Origin: Ruminococcus sp. UBA7014
GTDB lineage: Bacteria > Bacillota > Clostridia > Oscillospirales > Ruminococcaceae
Assembly: GCA_002449575.1 (NCBI GenBank)
Contig: DJXC01000112.1
Span: forward strand, 1-31,524
DNA: 31,524 nt
Direction of reading: 5' to 3'
Below are positions 1 through 6,397 of this stretch, piece by piece. Within the stretch, counting starts at the first letter, position 1. The number at the start of each line of letters is the position of its first letter. Position numbers and translations under genes: made by a program. The notes under the pieces are model-generated. The model was not told the DNA's origin. It saw nothing but the letters and a program-made list of their open reading frames with translations, and ran no database searches.

Positions 1-106
1 CCCAGATACGGGACTTGAAAGCATACGCTTTCTGCACAAGCACTGCCGCAACGGGACGAGACATCAGTCCGAGAGCGGTGCAGACGGTAACTTTTTTGGT
101 AAACAT
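1..106 (-). CDS. HPr-family phosphocarrier-like protein, N-terminal part
   Basis: Only the first 35 codons are in the window; the gene runs off the left edge. The N-terminus (MFTKKVTVCTALGL) aligns without gaps to the HPr fold: GL at 13-14, R17 and P18 of the active-site loop, then the first helix (AAVLVQKA). HPr normally carries phosphate from Enzyme I on His15 in the motif GLHARP. Here the motif reads GLMSRP, so position 15 is Met. The regulatory Ser46 lies outside the window. The ATG has a purine-rich GGAGTAGGA stretch upstream and lies 9 bases after the trmD stop, so it looks like the last gene of the ylxM-trmD operon. The fold assignment is fairly secure. Phosphotransfer through His15 is not possible as written; a regulatory Crh-like role is a guess. 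Confidence 0.75.
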   Translation of the reverse strand, partial: MFTKKVTVCTALGLMSRPVAAVLVQKAYAFKSRIW

Positions 107-115
107 AAATAAATC

Positions 116-826
116 CTACTCCTTTTGAGCATTTTGCTCTTTGAGCCATGTGGCATATAAATCAGGGCGTTTTTCTTTTGTAATTTCTAAGCTTTTCTGA
201 TTCCGCCATTGTGAAATTTTCAGGTGATGACCGGATAATAATACTTCTGGTACAGATTCGCCGTGCCAGAGTTCCGGACGGGTATACTGCGGATATTCCA
301 GCAAGCCATTAAAATGGCTTTCCTCCTCAAAGCAGACCGCCGCCGGAAGTACACCGCTGCACATACGGGCAACTGCATCTGTCAGGACAAGTGCCGGAAG
401 TTCGCCGCCGGTCAAAACATAATCCCCGATGGAAATTTCTTCATCTATGATTTCATCCAGTACACGCTGGTCAATCCCTTCATAGTGACCGCACAGGAGA
501 AACAGATTTTCTTTCTGTGATAACTGGACAGTTTTGTTCTGTGTCAGCGTTTCTCCTTTTGGAGAGAGATAAATACTGTGTGGGGGCGTTCCGAGCAGTT
601 CGCAGACAGCAAGCCAGCATCTCCAGACAGGTTCTGCCTGCATCAGCATTCCCATACCGCCGCCATAGGGCGTATCATCTACTCTTCTGTGCTTATCAAG
701 GGTATAATCACGGATATTATGACAGTGAATCTCTATTGCACCGGATTTTCTTGCTCTGCCGATAATGCTTTCTGAAAGTACAGTTTCGCACATTTCCGGA
801 AAGAGGGTAGCAATATCAATCCGCAT
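116..826 (-). CDS. trmD: tRNA (guanine-37-N1)-methyltransferase TrmD
   Basis: TrmD methylates N1 of G37 next to the anticodon of tRNAs reading CNN codons, using S-adenosylmethionine, and so prevents +1 frameshifting. The 236-residue product has the normal family length. It starts MRIDIATLFPEM and carries the SPOUT-knot SAM-binding stretch LLCGHYEGIDQRVLDE followed by SIGDYVLTGGE. A TTG two codons upstream (832) could also serve, but the ATG at 826 is better placed, 10 bases after AAAGGA. The start lies inside the 3' end of rimM, the usual coupling of these two genes. The HPr-like gene follows directly. Confidence 0.95.
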   Translation of the reverse strand: MRIDIATLFPEMCETVLSESIIGRARKSGAIEIHCHNIRDYTLDKHRRVDDTPYGGGMGMLMQAEPVWRCWLAVCELLGTPPHSIYLSPKGETLTQNKTVQLSQKENLFLLCGHYEGIDQRVLDEIIDEEISIGDYVLTGGELPALVLTDAVARMCSGVLPAAVCFEEESHFNGLLEYPQYTRPELWHGESVPEVLLSGHHLKISQWRNQKSLEITKEKRPDLYATWLKEQNAQKE

Positions 827-1340
827 CTTCAAACAGTCCTTTCAGGGGTCTGATTTTCATCACACCTTCTTCCAGATTTGTTTCGATAATAACATCCGGA
901 ATTGCCGGGGCAAGATATTCTTTCTTGTCTTCTTCGCTCCAGATTTGATAAACGTCATTTGCGCCGGTCTGCATGACATCTCTGAGCATTCCCCAGACTC
1001 TGCCGGTATCGGCATCAATCACTTTCAATCCGATTAAATCCTGAATGAAATAGCAGCCTTCTTCAAGTTCGACATCTTCCCTGTCCATATAAAGAATTTT
1101 GCCCTTCACAGCTTCTGCCTGTTCACGGGTATCGCAGTTCTGTAATTTCATAATAATCACATTCTGCTGGATTCTGGCATTTTGCACCTGAACAGAATTT
1201 TTTCCGTTCTTATCCAGATATAATTCCTCAAAAGAACACAAAAACGCCGCATCGTCGCACCAGGGATAAACTTTCACTTCTCCGTGCAGACCATGGACGT
1301 TTGTGATTTTTCCGATTTCTAAAAAACGTTTCTGTTTCAT
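816..1340 (-). CDS. rimM: Ribosome maturation factor RimM
   Basis: RimM assists late assembly of the 30S subunit head and binds ribosomal protein S19. The product is about 174 residues. It has the N-terminal RimM beta-barrel (FLEIGKITNVHGLHGEVKV near residue 5) and a C-terminal PRC-barrel (YFIQDLIGLKVID, then KEYLAPAIPDVI). The start is uncertain. The ATG at 1340 gives the common MKQKRFLEIG N-terminus but lies 14 bases from GAGG. A TTG at 1349 lies 5 bases from GAGG and would add three residues. It overlaps trmD by 11 bases downstream and follows khpA closely. Confidence 0.93.
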   Translation of the reverse strand: MKQKRFLEIGKITNVHGLHGEVKVYPWCDDAAFLCSFEELYLDKNGKNSVQVQNARIQQNVIIMKLQNCDTREQAEAVKGKILYMDREDVELEEGCYFIQDLIGLKVIDADTGRVWGMLRDVMQTGANDVYQIWSEEDKKEYLAPAIPDVIIETNLEEGVMKIRPLKGLFEDAD

Positions 1341-1356
1341 AAATATCAATCATACC

Positions 1357-1593
1357 TCAGCCGATTTCGACAGCGATAGAATCCATGCCTTTTCTTGCAG
1401 CACCGGAACGCATAATGACACGGATAGCCTTTGCAATTCTGCCCTGTTTTCCGATAACTCTGCCCATGTCATCTTCTGCCACACGCAGATGGAAAACAAT
1501 TACGCCTTCTTCGTTGGGTTCATCCTGTGTAATTTCAATTGCGTCTTTATTTTCTACCAGACCGGATACAATTGCATATAATAATTCTTTCAT
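1357..1593 (-). CDS. khpA: KH-domain RNA-binding protein KhpA
   Basis: This 78-residue protein (YlqC/KhpA family) is a single KH domain. The GxxG loop is visible in GRVIGKQGRIAKAIR. In Gram-positives KhpA partners with KhpB/Jag and binds RNA affecting cell elongation and division. It sits in its conserved position between rpsP and rimM. The frame is open back to 1740, but the ATG at 1593 has AGAAAGGA nine bases upstream and gives the family's normal length and N-terminus MKELLYAIV. The upstream extension runs through a transposon-end-like sequence and is not coding. Confidence 0.93.
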   Translation of the reverse strand: MKELLYAIVSGLVENKDAIEITQDEPNEEGVIVFHLRVAEDDMGRVIGKQGRIAKAIRVIMRSGAARKGMDSIAVEIG

Positions 1594-1624
1594 GATGAAA
1601 AATCCTTTCTGAATGCCATTTGTT

Positions 1625-1653
1625 CCCCGTTTAGCAAACAGATGCAAACGGGG
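1625..1653. other. Hairpin in the khpA leader
   Basis: A perfect 8-bp inverted repeat (CCCCGTTT at 1625-1632, AAACGGGG at 1646-1653) has an inner GCA/TGC pairing and a single-A bulge. It lies about 30 bases upstream of khpA and would be in its mRNA. It is not followed by a T-run on the minus strand, so it is not an intrinsic terminator. It leaves the khpA ribosome binding site free. Confidence 0.6.
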
Positions 1654-1673
1654 ATTCAGGCAATCCAAACAAA

Positions 1674-1767
1674 GTGACATCCTCACCCACAGACGGGCTT
1701 GGTTCTTGCGCAACAGCACCAATGTACCAGATATCCGCAAGCTAACCCCGTGTGTCCCACGGTTTTT
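1674..1767 (-). mobile_element. Orphan IS200/IS605-type (TnpB-element) right-end remnant
   Basis: Read on the minus strand, the stretch contains a GTGGGACACACGGGG hairpin segment, then TTAGCTTGCGGATATCTGG, then GCAAGAACCAAGCCCGTC, and ends GGGTGAGGATGTCAC. From memory, this closing pattern (GCAAGAACC, a GC-rich hairpin, GAGGATGTCAC) is the right end of IS605/IS1341-type elements, where the guide RNA of TnpB is encoded. No tnpA or tnpB is present; rpsP ends at 1821, immediately beyond. A second copy of the same core pattern lies at 11132-11172. The assignment rests on remembered pattern and on the internal match between the two copies. Confidence 0.6.
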
Positions 1768-1820
1768 GATAAATCTGCTAATTATTCCGCTTTGCAGCTT
1801 GCGTTCTTGATTGGCTGCAA

Positions 1821-2063
1821 TTAAAGAATACCTTCTTTTTTGAGAAGATTCTTTACAGTATCAGTCGGCTGTGCGCCCTTCTTCATCCAGTCTTTCGCTT
1901 TGTCAGCATCAATGCTGATAACAGAAGGTTCTTTTGTAGGGTCATAGTAACCGATTTCTTCAATACTTCTGCCGTCTCTGGGGAAACGAGAATCTGCAAC
2001 AACAACACGATAGAAAGGAGCTTTCTTAGCACCCATTCTTCTCAGTCTGATTTTTACTGCCAT
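1821..2063 (-). CDS. rpsP: 30S ribosomal protein S16
   Basis: S16 is a small-subunit protein of the 5' domain of 16S rRNA. The 80-residue product has the hallmark start MAVKIRLRRMGAKKAPFYR and the RDGRSIEEIGYYDP segment. A GTG nine bases upstream (2072) is in frame but forms part of the GAGGTG ribosome binding site, so the ATG at 2063 is chosen. It lies between ffh and khpA in the operon. Downstream of the stop, about 225 bases without a gene hold the transposon-end remnant and the khpA leader hairpin. Confidence 0.97.
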   Translation of the reverse strand: MAVKIRLRRMGAKKAPFYRVVVADSRFPRDGRSIEEIGYYDPTKEPSVISIDADKAKDWMKKGAQPTDTVKNLLKKEGIL

Positions 2064-2127
2064 TTTTTTCACCTCGCATATTTCAGAATGAATTTATCTT
2101 CAAGCAGAAACTTTCTGCATTGAATGC

Positions 2128-3507
2128 TTATTTTCTATTTTTTTTCGCACCGGGTGCGGCATCAAAATTCATACCGGCAACACGGTGTTTCATCTGCCGG
2201 AACATTGCTTTCTGATTTTTGCCTTTATTAGTAAACTGTTTGAGCATTTTCTGCATCTGCTCAAATTGTTTGAGCAATCTGTTGACATCTTCGACTTTCA
2301 TGCCAGAACCTGCTGCAATACGTCTTTTTCTTGACGGATTGATAATAGAAGGCTTGGCACGTTCTGCCGGGGTCATAGACAGAATAATTGCTTCGAGGCG
2401 GTCAAACTGTCTGTCATCGAGAGCAGCTTCATCAACTTTGTCACCGCCGGGCAGCATGGAAACAATACTTTTGAGCGAACCCATTTTCCGGATTTGTTTG
2501 AGCTGGTCGAGCAGGTCAGACATATCGAAAGTCTGGTTCTGTAGTTTTTTTGTCATTTTTTCGGCACTGCCGTGGTCAATGACACTTTCGGCACGTTCAA
2601 TCAGAGTAAGAACGTCGCCCATGCCGAGAATACGGGAAGCCATGCGCTTGGGATGAAATTTCTCAAAGTCGTCAAGCTTTTCGCCCATACCAATGAATTT
2701 AATCGGCTTGCCAGTAACTGCCAGAACGGACAGAGCTGCACCGCCTCTGGTATCAGAGTCGAGTTTTGACATCAGCACACTGTTGATACCGAGTGCATCA
2801 TCAAACGCTTTTGCAACGTTGACAGCATCCTGACCAGTCATTGCATCGACAACGAGCATAATTTCATCTGGCTCGGTGTTTGCCTTGATATTCTGGAGTT
2901 CCTCCATCAGTTCAGTATCAATATGAAGTCGCCCGGCAGTATCCAGAATGACAATATCATGACCATAGTCTTTTGCATAGCGTACAGCCTGCTTTGCAAT
3001 AATAACAGGGTCAATCTGTCCCATCTCAAAGACCTTGACACCAGCTTTTTCTCCGACAATCTGCAACTGCTGAATTGCTGCCGGTCTGTAAACGTCACAG
3101 GCAGCAAGCATCGGTCTGTGACCTTCCTCTTTGAGATATTTTGCAAGTTTGGCAGAATGTGTTGTCTTACCAGACCCCTGCAAACCGCACATCATGATAA
3201 CTGTCGGCGATTTTGAGGAAATATTGATTCTTTCGTTATTATTACCCATCAGGTCGATTAACTCGTCATTGACGATTTTTACTACCTGCTGCGCTGGAGT
3301 CAGACTGGAAAGCACATCTTCGCCGACTGCTTTTTCCGAAACCTTAGCAACAAAATCTTTTACAACTTTATAGCTGACATCGGCTTCGAGCAAAGCGAGC
3401 TTAACTTCACGCATTGCTTCCTTGACATCACTTTCGGTCAGTCTGCCGTGAGATTTCAGTTTTTTGAACACATTGCTTAATTTTTCAGAAAGTCCTTCAA
3501 AAGCCAT
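2128..3507 (-). CDS. ffh: Signal recognition particle protein Ffh
   Basis: Ffh is the SRP54 GTPase. It binds 4.5S/6S RNA and the signal peptides of nascent chains, and delivers ribosomes to FtsY at the membrane. At 459 residues it has the usual length. The N domain (about 1-90) precedes the G domain with P-loop GLQGSGKTT at 108-116, DTAGR and SKLDSDTRGG (usually TKLDGDTRGG). The C-terminal M domain is methionine-rich, with MLPGG and SRKRRIAAGSG. The ATG at 3507 follows AAAAGGAG. It follows ylxM at a short spacing; YlxM is a known clostridial SRP partner. Confidence 0.97.
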   Translation of the reverse strand: MAFEGLSEKLSNVFKKLKSHGRLTESDVKEAMREVKLALLEADVSYKVVKDFVAKVSEKAVGEDVLSSLTPAQQVVKIVNDELIDLMGNNNERINISSKSPTVIMMCGLQGSGKTTHSAKLAKYLKEEGHRPMLAACDVYRPAAIQQLQIVGEKAGVKVFEMGQIDPVIIAKQAVRYAKDYGHDIVILDTAGRLHIDTELMEELQNIKANTEPDEIMLVVDAMTGQDAVNVAKAFDDALGINSVLMSKLDSDTRGGAALSVLAVTGKPIKFIGMGEKLDDFEKFHPKRMASRILGMGDVLTLIERAESVIDHGSAEKMTKKLQNQTFDMSDLLDQLKQIRKMGSLKSIVSMLPGGDKVDEAALDDRQFDRLEAIILSMTPAERAKPSIINPSRKRRIAAGSGMKVEDVNRLLKQFEQMQKMLKQFTNKGKNQKAMFRQMKHRVAGMNFDAAPGAKKNRK

Positions 3508-3536
3508 ACAGTTTCAGCTCCTTTTCTTCTGCTGAT

Positions 3537-3860
3537 TTACAGCCATTGCAGACCATTTTCTGCAAGTTCAGTAATTTTCGGAATATTTTTGTTCTGACAG
3601 GATTCCAGAATCTGTTCCAGACAGTTTCTCATCTGCCGGATACGCCCTGCCATGCCGAGTTTATTTTCTGTCTGTTGCATCATCTGTTCAGAATGCCGGA
3701 GACTGTCACTGACAGCCTGCCGGGTAATATGCTGCATCTGTGCAATCTCAGACAGGGAAAAATCTTCATTATAGTATAATTCTGCAATTTCCTTCTGACG
3801 TTCTGTGAGCAGTTCGCCGTAGCAGTCGAGCAGAAGGACAAATTCCAGATTTTTTGCCAT
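3537..3860 (-). CDS. ylxM: YlxM/p13-type SRP-associated helix-turn-helix protein
   Basis: The 107-residue protein belongs to the UPF0122 (YlxM) family, which binds SRP RNA/Ffh and resembles sigma region 4. The sigma-like helix-turn-helix is clear: LLTERQKEIAELYYNEDFSLSEIA then ITRQAVSDSLRH at about residues 17-60. It is the first gene of the ylxM-ffh-rpsP-khpA-rimM-trmD operon. A strong promoter (TTGACT-17-TATACT) lies about 60 bases upstream. Confidence 0.92.
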   Translation of the reverse strand: MAKNLEFVLLLDCYGELLTERQKEIAELYYNEDFSLSEIAQMQHITRQAVSDSLRHSEQMMQQTENKLGMAGRIRQMRNCLEQILESCQNKNIPKITELAENGLQWL

Positions 3861-3918
3861 TTCTGCACCTCTTTTCTACTGTAAAGCAGAATCACTTGAC
3901 ATTTTCAACACCTTATAC

Positions 3919-3947
3919 AGTATAGCATATTTTACAGGAAAAGTCAA
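3919..3947 (-). promoter_or_regulatory. Sigma-A promoter of the ylxM-ffh-rpsP operon
   Basis: On the minus strand, -35 TTGACT (3942-3947) and -10 TATACT (3919-3924) are separated by exactly 17 bases. Transcription would start near 3912, about 50 bases before the ylxM ATG. It is back to back with the plus-strand promoter at 3994-4022. Confidence 0.85.
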
Positions 3948-3993
3948 GAGAAATTTTTATTTTTTCTTTTCGTCATTTTGTCCAGAAATCATA

Positions 3994-4022
3994 TTGCAAT
4001 TTTTCAAAAAAAATGTTATAAT
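3994..4022 (+). promoter_or_regulatory. Promoter of the sensor-GGDEF gene
   Basis: -35 TTGCAA (3994-3999), a 17-base spacer rich in A and T, and a consensus -10 TATAAT (4017-4022). The ATG at 4051 is preceded by AGAAAGGAG. It is divergent from the ylxM promoter, with about 45 bases between the two -35 elements. Confidence 0.8.
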
Positions 4023-4050
4023 AAATAAAACTACAGAAAGGAGAATTTTG

Positions 4051-5916
4051 ATGCTTTTGGGATATAAAATTGCTGCTGTCTGCATTACAAAAGCTTATGA
4101 AGATGTACTCCGGGAATTTTTACAGTCACTTTCCGAGACGCTTCGTCCGCACGGCTGGCGGGTCTTTCTGTATATGCCGGGGTCAGACTTATACTGGAAT
4201 ACAAAATCTGATATTGGTGAAAAATTTGTATTTGATTTAATCCGTCCGGAAATTACAGATGCACTCATCATGATGGAAAATACAATCAAAAATCCTGACT
4301 GTATGGAACAACTTTGTCAGTTTGCCAGAAAAAATCAGATTCCGGCAATTGTTATTAACGGAAGGCAAAAAGGCTGCTGCAATATTAATTTTGACTATTC
4401 ACGAGGATTTGCCGAAGTGGTACGCCACCTGATTACACAGCATCATATTACAGATTTTCACATGATAGCCGGTATTAAAGACAATGCATTCTCTGATGAA
4501 AGAATTGCTGTCATGCGGAATGTTCTGGAGGAATATCAGCTGACACTGGACGAAAATCATATTAGCTATGGAGATTTCTGGGCAGTTCCGGCAAAAGAAG
4601 CAACCGAACGGCTGATTCAGGAATGCCGTTTGCCACAGGCAATTGTTTGTGCTAACGATACTATGGCCATTTCCGTCTGCACTACACTGGCACAGCATCA
4701 TATCCGTGTGCCGGAAGATGTGATTGTTACAGGATTTGACGGCATTGATTCTATTTATTATTCCCTGCCAAAAATTACTTCCTGCAAATGTGATTATACA
4801 GAACTTGGTACAGAAACAGCACGGCTGCTCCTGAATTATAAAAAAGACACTCCCCTGCCGGATTCTGTTTCTTTGATACCACACCCGGTTTTACTGGAAT
4901 CCTGCGGCTGTAAGCCTATCCAGATGAATGATACTGTTGATTTTATCAATAATTTAAACGACAGTCTGACAAGATTTCAGCGTGAAGGCGAAGACCTCAG
5001 CGAAATTTCTGCAAAAATCCAGAGAAGTGAAACCATTCAGGAAGTCGCACAGCAACTGACTGATGCCAGATTATTCTATAATATGTCCTGTCTGCTGAAA
5101 ACAGAATGTATCAACCCGTCACTTGACCCGATGAAAATTCATTCGGAAACACCATTCGGCAAAGAGCTTTATGTTCTTGCAGATACAGATATTCCCTATC
5201 CGCCGGAACAGCTTGTGATTCCGGCAGAAGAAATCATTCCCCGTATGAAGCTGATGCTGGATTCTGGTATTACACTGCTGTTTACTGCACTCCATGCAGT
5301 TGAAATTCCAATGGGGTATTTATGTTTTCATTTCTGGGACTTTAACAGACAAAATTATATGAAAGTCAATCAGACCGCCATGATGCTGAATTCTGCCCTG
5401 AGCGGCTTCCGGAATTCGCATTATCAGAAACATCTGCAAAGCAGGCTGGAAGAAATTTATCAGTTCGATGCACTGACCGGACTTTATAGCCGGAAAGCGT
5501 TTTATCTGCGGTTTCACCACATGCTGGAAGCACAGAATTTTGATGCTCTCACGCTAATATTATGTGATTTGGACGGTCTGAAATATATCAACGATACATT
5601 CAGCCATACCGAGGGTGACAATGCCATTGCTGTTTCAGCAAAAGCCCTGAAAGCCGCCTGTAGTAACGGCATGTGCTGCCGTTATGGTGGAGATGAACTC
5701 ATCGGCATTCTGACAATGGACTGTGATGCCGCACAGATACGGAAAGAAATACAAGACTATCTGAATGATTATAATCAGCATTCCGGAAAGCCCTATCAAG
5801 TATCAGCAAGCATTGGAATTTATACTTCTTCTGATGAAACACTGGAAATCATGTTTAAGAAAGCAGATGCACTTATGTATGAAGAAAAGAAAAACAAACC
5901 TAACAGAAGAAAATAA
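4051..5916 (+). CDS. Cytoplasmic LacI-type sensor domain fused to a GGDEF domain
   Basis: The 621-residue protein has two recognisable parts. Residues 1 to about 280 are a periplasmic-binding-protein-like domain of the LacI/GalR effector type (ANDTMAISVCTT near 200, then DVIVTGFDGIDSI). The last ~155 residues are a GGDEF domain: DALTGLYSRKAF, LCDLDGLKYINDTFSHTEGD, and the active-site loop at 546-550 reading GGDEL, then SASIGIY. No DNA-binding helix-turn-helix precedes the sensor, and there is no signal peptide or membrane segment. It is therefore probably a soluble small-molecule sensor controlling cyclic di-GMP synthesis. The loop has Leu instead of the usual Phe, and no RxxD inhibitory site is visible before it. 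The ATG at 4051 has AGAAAGGAG; the frame is open further upstream, across the promoter. Ligand unknown. Confidence 0.88.
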   Translation: MLLGYKIAAVCITKAYEDVLREFLQSLSETLRPHGWRVFLYMPGSDLYWNTKSDIGEKFVFDLIRPEITDALIMMENTIKNPDCMEQLCQFARKNQIPAIVINGRQKGCCNINFDYSRGFAEVVRHLITQHHITDFHMIAGIKDNAFSDERIAVMRNVLEEYQLTLDENHISYGDFWAVPAKEATERLIQECRLPQAIVCANDTMAISVCTTLAQHHIRVPEDVIVTGFDGIDSIYYSLPKITSCKCDYTELGTETARLLLNYKKDTPLPDSVSLIPHPVLLESCGCKPIQMNDTVDFINNLNDSLTRFQREGEDLSEISAKIQRSETIQEVAQQLTDARLFYNMSCLLKTECINPSLDPMKIHSETPFGKELYVLADTDIPYPPEQLVIPAEEIIPRMKLMLDSGITLLFTALHAVEIPMGYLCFHFWDFNRQNYMKVNQTAMMLNSALSGFRNSHYQKHLQSRLEEIYQFDALTGLYSRKAFYLRFHHMLEAQNFDALTLILCDLDGLKYINDTFSHTEGDNAIAVSAKALKAACSNGMCCRYGGDELIGILTMDCDAAQIRKEIQDYLNDYNQHSGKPYQVSASIGIYTSSDETLEIMFKKADALMYEEKKNKPNRRK

Positions 5917-5917
5917 T

Positions 5918-6337
5918 ATGCTGAAAAAGATAATTTACTTTCTGCTTCAGGTACTCTGGTGTCTGCCGCAGAATCTAGCAGGGTTGATTTTATTCTTCCT
6001 GTTCCGGAAAGAACGCCATGAATACTTTCGGGGGGCAGTTGTCACAAGCTGGAAGCGTGACTGTTGTACTTCAATAGGCTGTTTCATTTTTATGGATGAG
6101 GATTCTTTCAGCCGAAACCGAAAATTATTGCTGCACGAATACGGACATACCATACAGTCCCTGATTCTGGGGTGGCTGTATCTGCCAGTGATTTTTCTGC
6201 CGTCTGTAATATGGTTTTCATTTCCTGTTCTGAAAAAATTCCGGAAAGAAAAACAATATTCTTACTATTGGTTTTATACAGAACACTGGGCAAATCATTT
6301 GGCTGAAAAAGTATGCAAGGAAAAACCGATACAATAG
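5918..6337 (+). CDS. Small membrane protein with an HEYGH zinc-protease-like motif
   Basis: This 139-residue protein starts one base after the stop of the GGDEF gene and is probably translated with it. Residues 1-25 form a hydrophobic segment (IIYFLLQVLWCLPQ, then LAGLILFFLF). Near residue 75 is LLLHEYGHTIQSLILG, an HExxH motif as in gluzincin-type metallopeptidases. A second hydrophobic stretch follows (YLPVIFLPSVIWFSF). The C-terminus contains FYTEHWANHLAEK, where the Glu could be the third metal ligand. I do not know a characterised member; peptidase activity is inferred only from the motif. Confidence 0.7.
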   Translation: MLKKIIYFLLQVLWCLPQNLAGLILFFLFRKERHEYFRGAVVTSWKRDCCTSIGCFIFMDEDSFSRNRKLLLHEYGHTIQSLILGWLYLPVIFLPSVIWFSFPVLKKFRKEKQYSYYWFYTEHWANHLAEKVCKEKPIQ

Positions 6338-6346
6338 TAAACAAAA

Positions 6347-6382
6347 AATGTGCCATCTGTTACAGACGGCACATTATTTTTC
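6347..6382. terminator. Bidirectional intrinsic terminator
   Basis: Stem AATGTGCC (6347-6354) pairs with GGCACATT (6368-6375), with one mismatch and then a further 4-bp stem (TCTG/CAGA) around a 3-base loop. A T-rich tail follows on the plus strand (ATTTTTC) and on the minus strand (TTTTTTG). It ends the GGDEF transcript and the convergent surface-protein gene. Confidence 0.85.
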
Positions 6383-6397
6383 TGAACGGATTCAAAA

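Noticed and set aside
1594..1740. In-frame N-terminal extension of khpA
   Set aside because: It runs through the IS605-like end and the leader hairpin. The ATG at 1593 has a good ribosome binding site and gives the normal family length.
1748..1767. CCGTG/CACGG hairpin followed by TTTTT on the plus strand, as a terminator
   Set aside because: The stem is only 5 bp and there is no plus-strand gene upstream. It is better read as part of the transposon-end scaffold.
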